This document shows positions 16,530 to 25,083 of a DNA stretch of 64,000 nucleotides, piece after piece; positions within the stretch are counted from its first letter, which is position 1; each line of letters starts with the position of its first letter. A program made the translations under genes and the position numbers. Below the pieces are notes generated by a model. That model ran no database searches. It was not told the DNA's origin and saw nothing but the letters and a program-made list of their open reading frames with translations. The stretch spans positions 124,001 to 188,000 of the forward strand of contig JBLXDM010000001.1 of assembly GCA_048264125.1 (NCBI GenBank), written 5' to 3'. Origin of the DNA: M1-B18 sp048264125. Its GTDB lineage: Bacteria > Bacillota > Clostridia > Peptostreptococcales > Natronincolaceae.

Positions 16530-16735
16530 TAATGGGGTTATGATGATCTCATTAATTAAAAGGGAAGCCGGGTGAAAATCCCGCACGGTCCCGCCGCTGT
16601 AAGAGAAGAGTCCTTTTTTAAGGCCACTGGGAAACTGGGAAGGCAAAAAGGATGCTGAGGCTCGAGTCAGAAGATCTGCCTATTTTTTACACCAAACTCT
16701 ACGAGCGATAGGGGGTGCCGAGTATGTCTAGACTC
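16530..16735 (+). promoter_or_regulatory. Cobalamin (B12) riboswitch
   Basis: Conserved blocks are in order: AAGGGAAGCCGGGTGAAAAT, CCGCACGGTCCCGCCGCTGT, GCCACTGGGAA and AGTCAGAAGATCTGCC. This is a full aptamer. It is followed by an intrinsic terminator and the cobalt transporter genes, so adenosylcobalamin should turn transcription off. The spacer 16454-16529 holds only promoter-like AT-rich sequence (GGTATAATATAG at about 16480). Confidence 0.96.
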
Positions 16736-16757
16736 TTAAATTTATCTGGATTTTCCT

Positions 16758-16789
16758 AACCTCTTGGCGTTTTTGCCAGGAGGTTTTTT
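16758..16789 (+). terminator. Terminator of the cobalamin riboswitch
   Basis: AACCTCTTGGC pairs with GCCAGGAGGTT, followed by a T run. It is the expression platform ahead of cbiM. Confidence 0.9.
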
Positions 16790-16818
16790 GTCTTTAAAAA
16801 TTTGAGAGGGATGATATT

Positions 16819-17565
16819 GTGAATAGACAAAACAGAGTATTATTATTTTTTTCGATTGCAGGAATGATACTAATGCCCCAATGGGTACAGGGAATGCACA
16901 TAATGGAAGGATTTTTATCTCCAGGATGGTGCCTATTTTGGGGTGCGATGTCTCTGCCCTTTGTAATAATGGGCTACAAATCGATACAGAGGATTATTAA
17001 AGAGCATCCTAGAGCAAAGCTGCTTTTAGCAATGGCTGGGGCCTTTGTCTTTGTATTGTCTGCCCTAAAGCTGCCTTCAATAACCGGCAGCAGCTCCCAT
17101 CCAACTGGAGTAGGCCTCGGAGCCATCATATTCGGGCCCTTGTCCATGAGTGTATTGGGCTTGATAGTGCTGCTGTTCCAGGCTTTACTTATGGCCCATG
17201 GTGGTCTCACAACCCTTGGAGCAAACACCTTTTCTATGGCGATAGTAGGGCCCTTTGTGGCCTATGGCAGCTACAGGCTTATTAAAAGCCTAAAGTGGCC
17301 TCAATGGTTGGCGGTATTTACAGGGGCCTTCCTTGGAAATCTTCTTACCTATGTAGTAACCTCAATTCAACTGGCGGTTGCCTTCCCATCAGAGGCAGGA
17401 GGAGTAATGGCCTCATTGACAAGATTTATGGGAATATTTGCAGTGACTCAGGTGCCTTTGGCAATAAGTGAAGGGATTTTAACCGTGTTGATATTTAATG
17501 CTATAGCAGTGTATAGAGAAAAAGAGCTGACGGATTTAAATGTCTTGGCTAAGGAGGCTATTTAA
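16819..17565 (+). CDS. cbiM: Cobalt ECF transporter substrate-capture protein CbiM
   Basis: A 248-aa membrane protein, the S-component that takes up Co2+. A signal-peptide-like stretch (1-25) is followed by MHIMEGFLSPGWC, whose new N-terminal Met-His after cleavage is the known metal-binding motif. GSSSHPTGVG and MAHGGLTTLGANTFSMA are CbiM hallmarks. It starts with GTG 8 nt after GAGAGGG. First gene of cbiMNQO, each spaced or overlapping within a few bases, under the B12 riboswitch. Confidence 0.96.
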   Translation: MNRQNRVLLFFSIAGMILMPQWVQGMHIMEGFLSPGWCLFWGAMSLPFVIMGYKSIQRIIKEHPRAKLLLAMAGAFVFVLSALKLPSITGSSSHPTGVGLGAIIFGPLSMSVLGLIVLLFQALLMAHGGLTTLGANTFSMAIVGPFVAYGSYRLIKSLKWPQWLAVFTGAFLGNLLTYVVTSIQLAVAFPSEAGGVMASLTRFMGIFAVTQVPLAISEGILTVLIFNAIAVYREKELTDLNVLAKEAI

Positions 17566-17886
17566 ATGGAGAGAACGACGAAATTCTTTAATCTCAAAAA
17601 TATCATATTAATCCTTATGGTGCTGGCATTGGCGATAGTACCTCTAATAATCGTAAAAAATGCTGAATTTGCAGGTGCTGACTCCATTGCAGAAGAGGCC
17701 ATCGGCGAAATAAACCCCGAGTACGAGCCGTGGTTCTCACCGATATTTGAGCCTCCAAGCGGTGAGGTGGAGAGCCTATTGTTCGTGCTTCAGGCAGTAA
17801 TTGGGGCCGGAATTATTGGCTTTGGCTTTGGTTATATGAAGGGCAAGGGAAAGGAAAACGCGGAGTCTCATGCAGGGCTTAGATAG
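17566..17886 (+). CDS. cbiN: Cobalt transport accessory protein CbiN
   Basis: A 106-aa protein with two membrane segments (about 13-32 and 73-95) flanking a short extracytoplasmic loop with EYEPWFSPIFEPPSGEVESL, the conserved CbiN core. CbiN helps CbiM load metal. It begins directly after the cbiM stop and overlaps cbiQ by 17 nt. Confidence 0.95.
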   Translation: MERTTKFFNLKNIILILMVLALAIVPLIIVKNAEFAGADSIAEEAIGEINPEYEPWFSPIFEPPSGEVESLLFVLQAVIGAGIIGFGFGYMKGKGKENAESHAGLR

Positions 17887-18643
17887 GTATGCCTACGACT
17901 CAAAGCTTAGGAATGAAAATCCCTTGGATAAGCTGCTATTTTCTTTAGCTACAATGATAAGCTGCCTATTGCTAAACAGCATAGGAGTCTCAATTTTGGT
18001 GCTTATGGTAATGGTATGGCTCTCGGTTATTAAAGGTGGCACGCCCCTAAAGCACTTTATTGGACTTATGCTGATACCCTCAGCCTTTTTGATGATTTCT
18101 GTGACCACTATTGCCCTTAGCATATCCAGAGCTCCTATGGCATTTTTATATTCAATATATATTCAGAATTTGTATATAGGAGTAACCGAGTCAGGCTTAG
18201 CCCTAGCCCTTGGGCTGATGGCAAAGGCCCTGGCAGCAATCTCCTGTATGTACTTTCTGTCTCTGACCACCCCGATGCTGGAGGTAATATCAGCCTTGAG
18301 GAGGCTTAGGCTTCCCTCGCTGCTGCTGGAGCTTATGGCCCTTATATATAGGATGATATTTATATTTATGGAAACCGCCCAAGCCATATATCTAGCCCAG
18401 AGTTCAAGACTGGGATACATCGGCTTGCGGGGCAGCCTTAAGGCCCTTGGAGGTCTTGTATCAGCTTTATTTATGAGGTCCTACAGGAAAGCGGAGGAGC
18501 TGTATATAGCCCTTGAGGCCAGGGGCTATGATGGTGAGCTGGTGGTTTTGGAAGAGCCCCGTCAGCACAGCATTAAATGGTATATCGGCATTATGGGCCT
18601 CAATTCTCTGCTGGTGGTATCGAAGCTATTAATCGGAAGGTAA
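17870..18643 (+). CDS. cbiQ: Cobalt ECF transporter transmembrane protein CbiQ
   Basis: A 257-aa T-component with about five membrane segments. The cytoplasmic coupling helices carry ALRRLRLPSLLLELMALIYR and later AEELYIALEARGYDGE, the two Ala-Arg-Gly-type motifs that dock on the ATPase. It begins within cbiN; no better start is in frame. It couples CbiO ATP hydrolysis to CbiM. Confidence 0.95.
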   Translation: MQGLDRYAYDSKLRNENPLDKLLFSLATMISCLLLNSIGVSILVLMVMVWLSVIKGGTPLKHFIGLMLIPSAFLMISVTTIALSISRAPMAFLYSIYIQNLYIGVTESGLALALGLMAKALAAISCMYFLSLTTPMLEVISALRRLRLPSLLLELMALIYRMIFIFMETAQAIYLAQSSRLGYIGLRGSLKALGGLVSALFMRSYRKAEELYIALEARGYDGELVVLEEPRQHSIKWYIGIMGLNSLLVVSKLLIGR

Positions 18644-18653
18644 GGGATGCAAA

Positions 18654-19520
18654 ATGAAGGAAGCTATACTGGAGACAAAGGACTTAGACTATAAATACTC
18701 AAATGGCGAAACGGCTCTAAAGGGTGTGTCTCTGAAAATTCATAGAGGAGAGACGGTGGCAATACTTGGTGGAAATGGTGCTGGTAAGTCCACATTATTT
18801 CAATGCTTTAATGGCATACTTAGGCCAGCCTCAGGTGAGCTTCTGGTAGCCAGCCGGCCTGTTAAATATACCGCTTCAGCCTTGAAGGAGCTCAGACGTA
18901 CTGTAGGGCTTGTGTTTCAGGACTCCGACAGTCAGCTCTTCTCCGCCAGCGTATATCAGGATGTTTCCTTTGGAGCTGTTAATTTAAAGCTGCCACTTGA
19001 TGAAATCCGTATAAGAGTAGATAATGCCCTTAAGAGAACCGGAATCCTTCATCTTAAGGACAGGCCCACCCACAGCCTAAGCTTTGGAGAAAAAAAGCGG
19101 GCAGCTATTGCTGGTGTGCTGGTTATGGAGCCCCAAATAATAGTGCTGGACGAACCCACCGCAGGCCTTGACCCAAGGGGTGTCAGCGAAATAATGGCGC
19201 TTCTTAAGGAGACTCAAAAACAACTGGGGATATCAATTGTCCTGTCTACCCATGATATAGACCTGGTGGGGCTTTACTGCGATTATGTATATGTGCTGGA
19301 GAAGGGCAGGCTCATATTGGAGGGCAAGCCAAGAGAAGTATTTGACAGGCCAGATATTCTTCGATCAGCCCATCTAAGGCTTCCACGTATAGGGCATCTG
19401 ATGGAGATACTGAAAAAGCATGATGGCTTTAGATTTCAGCAGCTGGGCTATACCATAGCTGAGGCCAGAAGAGAGTTTAGGCACTGGTATAGCAGCAATA
19501 ATAAATGGGGTGGAAAGTAA
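18654..19520 (+). CDS. cbiO: Cobalt ECF transporter ATPase CbiO
   Basis: A 288-aa ABC ATPase with Walker A GGNGAGKST (about 38-46), signature SFGEKKRAAIAG and Walker B IIVLDEPTAGLDP. The Q-loop sequence FQDSDSQLFSASVYQD is typical of CbiO/EcfA. It is the last gene of the operon. Its stop lies inside a perfect palindrome that probably also ends the convergent amidase transcript. Confidence 0.95.
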   Translation: MKEAILETKDLDYKYSNGETALKGVSLKIHRGETVAILGGNGAGKSTLFQCFNGILRPASGELLVASRPVKYTASALKELRRTVGLVFQDSDSQLFSASVYQDVSFGAVNLKLPLDEIRIRVDNALKRTGILHLKDRPTHSLSFGEKKRAAIAGVLVMEPQIIVLDEPTAGLDPRGVSEIMALLKETQKQLGISIVLSTHDIDLVGLYCDYVYVLEKGRLILEGKPREVFDRPDILRSAHLRLPRIGHLMEILKKHDGFRFQQLGYTIAEARREFRHWYSSNNKWGGK

Positions 19521-19530
19521 TTTCCACCCC
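19507..19530. terminator. Convergent terminator palindrome, cbiO/amidase
   Basis: GGGGTGGAAA, a GTAA loop, and TTTCCACCCC form a perfect 10-bp hairpin containing the cbiO stop codon. The T-rich side suits the minus-strand gene better than cbiO. Confidence 0.65.
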
Positions 19531-19539
19531 TGCTGCATT

Positions 19540-20667
19540 CTAATAGTGCACCCTGACCAGTCTAAATACAACCCCTTTATCGCTCCAGCCCAGGTCCCAC
19601 GGAACCCTGTATCGGTCGGTATTGTGGGAGTTCACTAGAGCATAGCCCTTGGAGTCGGCATCAGTTACCACCGATATATGGGTGACCTTTCCCTTGACCT
19701 CATAGGCGATATAATCACCCGGCAGCAGGCTGTAGGAGGCCTTAAGCACCTGCTGATAGCTGCCTCTGGCAATGGTTGAGCCTCTGCCGCTGTTTAGCAT
19801 GTAGCTATTGAAGCTGCTGGCATTTATCCAAGCCCTGCTGCCTTTATTTTTCTCATAATTCCATGTGGTGTTTTTCTTAAATTGACCGCCTTCAAACAGG
19901 ATTTGAGAGGCATAATTAGCACAGTCGCCTCCAAGGCTGTTGTAGTTTCTATAATCAGGATTATATTGAAAGCCATATTCCGGCAAAGAGGCAGCACCGC
20001 TATATGTATCAGCATACTTGACGGCGTTAGTACGCCCTTCGCTTAAATCAGAAAAATCCTTAGCCTCGGAGGCCAATATAACATCCCTGACCTCCTGGCT
20101 TTTTATCTCATCCAGGTGCAGCGAATCTGCAAAGGGATCGTTGTACCATTCCTTCGCTATAGCCCATTTCTCTTCATAGGGTACTAAATCCAATGTATGA
20201 TACGTTCCTATTCTGAAGGAATTTATACTGTTGGGTGCAGCTTCATAGGCATAGCTGTATTCCGTCGAGACCAAAAGAATGACTGTGTAGCACCCTGCTT
20301 TTTCCTTTGCACCTCTAACTACAACCTCGGAATTTATGGACGTAAACTCAACCGCCTGTTTCTTGGACCACATATGTAGATAGCTCATCTTGGTAAGCTC
20401 ATGCTCGTAGGCATATAAGCCGCTACGCACCTCGGTATTATATAAATCCTTAAGGGCCTCTCGATCCTCCTGCAGCAGAAAGGTGCCTCGATTTTCAAAT
20501 ATCTCCTGCAGCTCGTCTTTAAGCATAGATCTCAGGCCTTCATCGATAAAAACCTCTGAGGCATTGGAAAGTTGGTGCCACATATAAATTCCCACTATTA
20601 AAAGGGTCAGAAGCATAAAGACAATTAAAGCCCTTGTCAATTTACTGATTCTTATTAAAATAACCAT
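19540..20667 (-). CDS. Membrane-anchored protein with putative amidase (Amidase_6) domain
   Basis: A 375-aa protein with one N-terminal membrane segment (about 9-28), an extracytoplasmic region of about 180 residues, and a C-terminal Amidase_6-type domain (about 210-370). That domain has the catalytic cysteine in GGDCANYASQ and a histidine in KVTHISVVTDA, a Cys-His layout like NlpC/CHAP peptidases. It probably acts on the cell wall outside the membrane. The start ATG has TTGGGGGTAAAGGG directly upstream. The N-terminal half is not recognised. Confidence 0.82.
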   Translation of the reverse strand: MVILIRISKLTRALIVFMLLTLLIVGIYMWHQLSNASEVFIDEGLRSMLKDELQEIFENRGTFLLQEDREALKDLYNTEVRSGLYAYEHELTKMSYLHMWSKKQAVEFTSINSEVVVRGAKEKAGCYTVILLVSTEYSYAYEAAPNSINSFRIGTYHTLDLVPYEEKWAIAKEWYNDPFADSLHLDEIKSQEVRDVILASEAKDFSDLSEGRTNAVKYADTYSGAASLPEYGFQYNPDYRNYNSLGGDCANYASQILFEGGQFKKNTTWNYEKNKGSRAWINASSFNSYMLNSGRGSTIARGSYQQVLKASYSLLPGDYIAYEVKGKVTHISVVTDADSKGYALVNSHNTDRYRVPWDLGWSDKGVVFRLVRVHY

Positions 20668-20858
20668 CCCTTTACCCCCAATACCTATTCAATGGAGTAT
20701 ATGAGGATAGCTAAATGACTATTCCATTGAATTAATTGACCTAATTAGGTGCCAGCTATAATTATTTACTACAGATTAATACAAAATACTTCTATGGAAT
20801 AATGGATATATACAATATATAATTATAGATAATGGAAAGTTAAAGGGGGATACGGAAT

Positions 20859-21914
20859 ATGAAGGTACTGAATATTGGAATGATTGGCTTCGGCATGGCG
20901 GGTAGAGTATTTCATGCACCTATAATTAAAAGCCTTCCTTATCTGAGGCTTAAAAGGGTGCAAAGCTCTAATCGAACCACCAGAGAGATGATAGACAGAC
21001 TTTATCCAGAAACAGAAATTGCAGACTCAGTCGAGGATATTTTGATGGGCGAGGATATTGATTTAGTGGTGGTGGCAACGCCCAACACCTCCCATGTAGA
21101 ATATGCAGAGAAGGCATTATTGGCAAATAAGCATGTTATTGTGGAAAAGCCCTTCACTATTACTTCCTCGGAGGCCGATGCTTTAATAGAGCTGGCAAAG
21201 GAGAAGCGGCTGGTGCTGACGGTACATCAAAACAGAAGATGGGACAGCGATTTCTTAACGGTAAAAAGGGTTATAGAAGGCAGGCTGTTGGGGGATATCG
21301 TAGAGTATGAGGCCCATTATGACAGGTTCAGAAACTATATAAAGGAAAATGCTTGGAGGGAGGAGCCGCAGGCAGGCTCAGGGGTGCTATACGACTTGGG
21401 AAGTCATTTAATTGACCAGGCCCTATGCCTTTTCGGGCTGCCGCAGGAGGTATCTGCCGATATAGGGGCTCAAAGGGGTGGCAGTAAAACCGTTGATTAT
21501 TTTCATATCATCCTTCATTACCAAGGCTTTAGGGCGGTATTGAGGTCCGGCAGTTTGGTTAGAGAGCCATTGCCTCATTTTATAGTATTAGGCAACGAGG
21601 GCTCCTTTGTAAAATATGGAATGGATGTGCAGGAGGCGGCATTGAAGGCTGGTGCAACACCTCTGGAGCTTGAAGCTTGGGGTGTGGAGCCTGAGGAGCT
21701 GCAGGGAACCATAAACAGCAATGTGAACGGTGTACATATAAGGGGTACAGTTGAAAGCGAAAGAGGGGACTATAGATTCTTTTATGAAAATGTCTATAAT
21801 GCCATAATGGGTAAGGCGGAGCTTGCTGTAAAGCCGGAGGAGGCAAGAAATACAATACGTATCATCCAGCTGGCTATGGAGAGTCATCATAAGGGAATGA
21901 GAATCAAGCTTTAA
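20859..21914 (+). CDS. Gfo/Idh/MocA-family oxidoreductase
   Basis: A 351-aa NAD(P)-dependent dehydrogenase. The N-terminal Rossmann motif is GMIGFGMAGRVFHAP (about 6-20), with VVVATPNTSHVEYA and EKPFT as the second conserved block (about 90-100 is the EKP motif). The C-terminal alpha/beta domain includes GSGVLYDLGSHLIDQALCLFG. The closest recognisable relatives are scyllo-inositol dehydrogenase-like proteins (YvaA/YdgJ). The substrate is not determinable. Ribosome site AAAGGGGG. It stands alone and is followed by a terminator. Confidence 0.87.
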   Translation: MKVLNIGMIGFGMAGRVFHAPIIKSLPYLRLKRVQSSNRTTREMIDRLYPETEIADSVEDILMGEDIDLVVVATPNTSHVEYAEKALLANKHVIVEKPFTITSSEADALIELAKEKRLVLTVHQNRRWDSDFLTVKRVIEGRLLGDIVEYEAHYDRFRNYIKENAWREEPQAGSGVLYDLGSHLIDQALCLFGLPQEVSADIGAQRGGSKTVDYFHIILHYQGFRAVLRSGSLVREPLPHFIVLGNEGSFVKYGMDVQEAALKAGATPLELEAWGVEPEELQGTINSNVNGVHIRGTVESERGDYRFFYENVYNAIMGKAELAVKPEEARNTIRIIQLAMESHHKGMRIKL

Positions 21915-21959
21915 ATGAATTTAGGTTTGTAGGTTGTCTATATACGATATTTTGAGTTT

Positions 21960-21984
21960 GAGGGACCCTTCGTAGGTCCCTTCT
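21960..21984 (+). terminator. Terminator after the oxidoreductase gene
   Basis: GAGGGACC pairs with GGTCCCTT, followed by a T-rich stretch. Confidence 0.7.
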
Positions 21985-22032
21985 GTCTTTATTAAAGGGC
22001 AGGATATTACGAATTATTCATTTTTCAATGGT

Positions 22033-22060
22033 TTGATATCCTTAGGATTTAGTATATAAT
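22033..22060 (+). promoter_or_regulatory. Promoter of the MATE exporter gene
   Basis: TTGATA at 22033-22038, a 16-bp spacer, TATAAT at 22055-22060. The start point near 22067 rules out the upstream ATG at 22065. Confidence 0.65.
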
Positions 22061-22100
22061 AGTTATGAAATACCTATATTTGACAGCTAGGAGTGAAGCT

Positions 22101-23462
22101 ATGCTTAACATAAATTGGAGAGACAGAGAATTCTTTAAGGCCATGCTGGCGATTGCCCTGCCTATTGCCTTGCAAAACCTGATATCCTCATCGCTTAATA
22201 TGGTGGATACGGTAATGATAGGGCGTTTAGGCGAAATAGAAATTGCAGCAGTGGGACTGGCAAATCAATACTTTTTCCTAATGGTGCTGGTGCTCTTTGG
22301 AGTCAATAGCGGTGCTGCAATATTCACCTCTCAGTATTGGGGGAAAAATGATCTTCCAAATATAAAAAGAGTTATGGGTATTATGCTGCTGATTGGGGGA
22401 GGGGTAAGTATATTGTTTTCTGCTGCCGCCTTTCTTGTTCCACATTTGATCCTCAGTATATTCACCGAGGATTTAAAGGTAATACAGCTGGGGAGTGACT
22501 ACCTGAGAATAGTCAGTCTGAGCTATTTTATCACCGCTGTAAGCTTTACCTATTCCTTTACCCTGCGAAGCGTAGGACAGGCAAAGCTGCCAATGGTAAT
22601 AAGTGCTGTGTCCCTTTTGTGCAATACGGTGCTTAATTATATTTTAATTTTTGGAGGTCTTGGCTTTCCGAAAATGGGAGTGGCGGGAGCAGCTCTGGCA
22701 ACCCTGCTGTCCCGTGCTGTAGAGCTGGCTTTAATTCTATTTATAGTGTACGGCCAGAAAATGGATGTAGCCGCTAAGCTCAAGGAGATGCTGGATATTC
22801 CTGCGCCTCTATTTAAGCAGTATATTAAAACAGGCTTACCGGTTATACTAAATGAGGGCTTCTGGTCCCTTGGCATGACCATGTATACCGTTGCCTATGC
22901 AAGGATAAGCACGGAGGCAATCGCCTCTGTTCAAATAGCAAATACTGTTCAGAGTGTATTTATGGTGGTGGCCTTCGGACTGGGAAATGCCTGTGCGGTA
23001 TTGTTGGGCAATGCCATAGGTGCAAGGGAAAACGAAAAAGCCATAGATTATGCTGTGAAGTTTTCAGTGCTGGGGCCATTGGTTGGCGTATTATTGGGTC
23101 TCATACTGGTGCTTTCCTCAGGATTGATTCTGAGCTTCTTTAAAATATCGCCGGAGGTATATCACAATGCCAAATATATTCTCTATACAATGGCCTTCTT
23201 TATAAGCTTCAGGATCTTTAATACGATATTAATCATAGGGGTACTAAGAAGTGGTGGAGATACCACCTTCTCCTTGATAATCGAGCTAAGCACCGTATGG
23301 CTCTTCGGAGTTCCTATGGCTTTTATTGGTGCAATGCTTCTACAGCTGCCGGTCTATTGGGTGGTGGCGCTGGTGTCCTGCGAAGAGGTTATTAAGGCCT
23401 TCATTGGCGTACCAAGGGTGGTATCAAAGAAATGGTTAAAGAATGTGGTTGATTTTACCTGA
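22101..23462 (+). CDS. MATE-family multidrug/sodium antiporter
   Basis: A 453-aa protein with twelve hydrophobic segments in two similar halves. The N-terminal half has IALPIALQNLISSSLNMVDT and the later half IANTVQSVFMVVAFGLGNAC, both typical of MATE exporters of the NorM/DinF-related group. It exports cationic drugs or metabolites using a Na+ or H+ gradient. The ATG at 22101 follows AGGAGTGAAGCT and agrees with the promoter. The next gene, a lipoprotein, starts 17 bp later. Confidence 0.92.
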   Translation: MLNINWRDREFFKAMLAIALPIALQNLISSSLNMVDTVMIGRLGEIEIAAVGLANQYFFLMVLVLFGVNSGAAIFTSQYWGKNDLPNIKRVMGIMLLIGGGVSILFSAAAFLVPHLILSIFTEDLKVIQLGSDYLRIVSLSYFITAVSFTYSFTLRSVGQAKLPMVISAVSLLCNTVLNYILIFGGLGFPKMGVAGAALATLLSRAVELALILFIVYGQKMDVAAKLKEMLDIPAPLFKQYIKTGLPVILNEGFWSLGMTMYTVAYARISTEAIASVQIANTVQSVFMVVAFGLGNACAVLLGNAIGARENEKAIDYAVKFSVLGPLVGVLLGLILVLSSGLILSFFKISPEVYHNAKYILYTMAFFISFRIFNTILIIGVLRSGGDTTFSLIIELSTVWLFGVPMAFIGAMLLQLPVYWVVALVSCEEVIKAFIGVPRVVSKKWLKNVVDFT

Positions 23463-23479
23463 TAGGAGGTTACTATTTG

Positions 23480-24376
23480 ATGAAAAAGCAAATAATCATG
23501 CTATTGTGTCTGAATCTGCTTCTGTGGGGCTGTGGAGCTCAGTTAAAAGAGGAGGAGCCTCTAATCGACAACATCGAGGGCTCAACGCATATTATTCCAG
23601 AGAATATTGAAGCTAAGATGCTTGAAATAAATGAAGCAGGTACTACTGTTGAGGAACGCTTTCTGCTACCGGAGGGCTTCAGCAGAGTGGAGATAGAAGA
23701 AGGCTCCTTTCAGCAGTATCTCAGAGGACTTGGCCTTAAGCCCCATGGCTCTAAGGTACTGTATTTTGACGGCAGGGAAAAGAACAAGGAAAATGTCTAT
23801 GCTGCAGTGGTGGATATGGAGATAGGCAGCAGAGATTTACAGCAATGTGCCGATGCTATTATTAGGCTCAGGGCAGAATACTTCTATGGAAGAGGAGAAT
23901 ACGATAAAATCCATTTTAACTTCACCAATGGCTTCAGGGTGGATTACACTAAATGGATGGAGGGCTATAGAATAGCTGTAGATGGTAATAACACCAGTTG
24001 GGTGAAGCGAACAGAGGCCTCCAGCAGCTATGAAAGCTTCCGAAAGTATCTTGACATCGTATTTGCCTATGCCGGAACCATATCACTGGAGAAGGAGCTG
24101 GAGACGGTTGAGCTGGCGGATATGGAAATCGGTGATGTATTCATACAGGGGGGCAGCCCTGGGCATGCGGTAATCGTAGTGGATATGGCAGAAAATAAGG
24201 AGACGGGAGAGCGGATATTTATGCTGGCTCAGAGCTATATGCCTGCTCAGGAAATACAGATATTACATAATCCCGAAAATGAGAGCATAAGCCCCTGGTA
24301 TAGCATAAGCTTTGGGGATACACTGAAAACGCCGGAATGGACCTTTGACAGCAGTGCCTTGAAGGGCTTTGAATAG
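23480..24376 (+). CDS. DUF4846 lipoprotein
   Basis: A 298-aa protein with a lipoprotein signal peptide and lipobox LLWGCG (cysteine at about 19). The remainder matches the DUF4846 pattern as I know it: LQQCADAIIRLRAEYFY in the middle and GGSPGHAVIVVDMAENK followed by MLAQSYMPAQEIQILHNP near the C-terminus. It is anchored to the outer face of the membrane; activity unknown. The ATG at 23480 is 9 nt after GGAGGT; the TTG just before it is an alternative. Same operon as the MATE gene. Confidence 0.8.
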   Translation: MKKQIIMLLCLNLLLWGCGAQLKEEEPLIDNIEGSTHIIPENIEAKMLEINEAGTTVEERFLLPEGFSRVEIEEGSFQQYLRGLGLKPHGSKVLYFDGREKNKENVYAAVVDMEIGSRDLQQCADAIIRLRAEYFYGRGEYDKIHFNFTNGFRVDYTKWMEGYRIAVDGNNTSWVKRTEASSSYESFRKYLDIVFAYAGTISLEKELETVELADMEIGDVFIQGGSPGHAVIVVDMAENKETGERIFMLAQSYMPAQEIQILHNPENESISPWYSISFGDTLKTPEWTFDSSALKGFE

Positions 24377-24391
24377 AATAAAATGAGTGCT

Positions 24392-24422
24392 GCTCTCGAT
24401 TTAGTCGGGAGCTTTTCTTTTT
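24392..24422 (+). terminator. Terminator after the DUF4846 gene
   Basis: GCTCTCGA pairs with TCGGGAGC (one G-U), then TTTTCTTTTT. Confidence 0.85.
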
Positions 24423-24476
24423 GATATATAAATTATTAAAAACTTATTAAAAGTATATAAACTATTTTTCAAGCTA

Positions 24477-24505
24477 TTGATTTTTAAAAATATGGAGATT
24501 ATACT
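24477..24505 (+). promoter_or_regulatory. Promoter of the marR-ABC operon
   Basis: TTGATT at 24477-24482, a 17-bp spacer and TATACT at 24500-24505. The start would fall near 24512, at the edge of the palindromic operator. Confidence 0.6.
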
Positions 24506-24512
24506 AAATAAG

Positions 24513-24530
24513 TATTTCGTATGCGAAATA
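24513..24530. promoter_or_regulatory. Palindromic MarR-type operator
   Basis: TATTTCG-TATG-CGAAATA is a perfect inverted repeat at the predicted transcription start. A related shorter palindrome, TATTTCGAATA, lies at 24572-24582. Both are upstream of the marR gene, the usual place for autorepression. Binding is inferred. Confidence 0.6.
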
Positions 24531-24621
24531 TCAGGTTAAAGACAAATTATATGGCTTTGTCTACAGCCTCGTATTTCGAATAAGGATATAATTACACTAC
24601 AGTTCTAAGGTAGGTGTTTAA

Positions 24622-25047
24622 ATGGAAGCAGGTATGTACTCAGAAATAGGTCGACTATTAAAGGATCTCCATTTACTTATAAGACAAAGTATAAGTGAAG
24701 ACCACAGGCCTCATTTCACCACACCACAGATCATGGTGCTTTCCTCCCTGAGCAAGCATGGTGATATGAAGATCACTGAGCTCAGCGAAAGGCTGAGTCT
24801 AGCCAACAGTACGATTTCAGGCATAGTGGACAGGCTGGAAAAGCAAAACTACGTAAAACGGCTAAAGAGTCAGGAGGATCGAAGAGTGGTAAGGGTATCT
24901 CTGACGGAGGAATTCACCCGTATACATTCCAAAATGCACAGGGTTGTAGAAGAAAAGCTTGAAAGTAAGCTTGCAAAGGCTGATGAGGAAGAAATTCAAA
25001 TGATTCTTAAGGGCTTAAGGACCCTTAAGCAGCTGCTGGAGGGATAG
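24622..25047 (+). CDS. MarR-family transcriptional regulator
   Basis: A 141-aa winged-helix protein. The recognition part is MKITELSERLSLANSTISGI and the wing VKRLKSQEDRRVVRVSLTEE with the typical D-x-R motif. MarR proteins usually repress a neighbouring exporter until a small ligand binds. Here it directly precedes a pair of half-size ABC exporters with a 36-bp gap, so control of these genes and itself is likely. Ribosome site AAGGTAGGTG. Confidence 0.92.
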   Translation: MEAGMYSEIGRLLKDLHLLIRQSISEDHRPHFTTPQIMVLSSLSKHGDMKITELSERLSLANSTISGIVDRLEKQNYVKRLKSQEDRRVVRVSLTEEFTRIHSKMHRVVEEKLESKLAKADEEEIQMILKGLRTLKQLLEG

Positions 25048-25083
25048 CTCCAAAGTATTTAAGATTAGACAGGAGATGATTTT

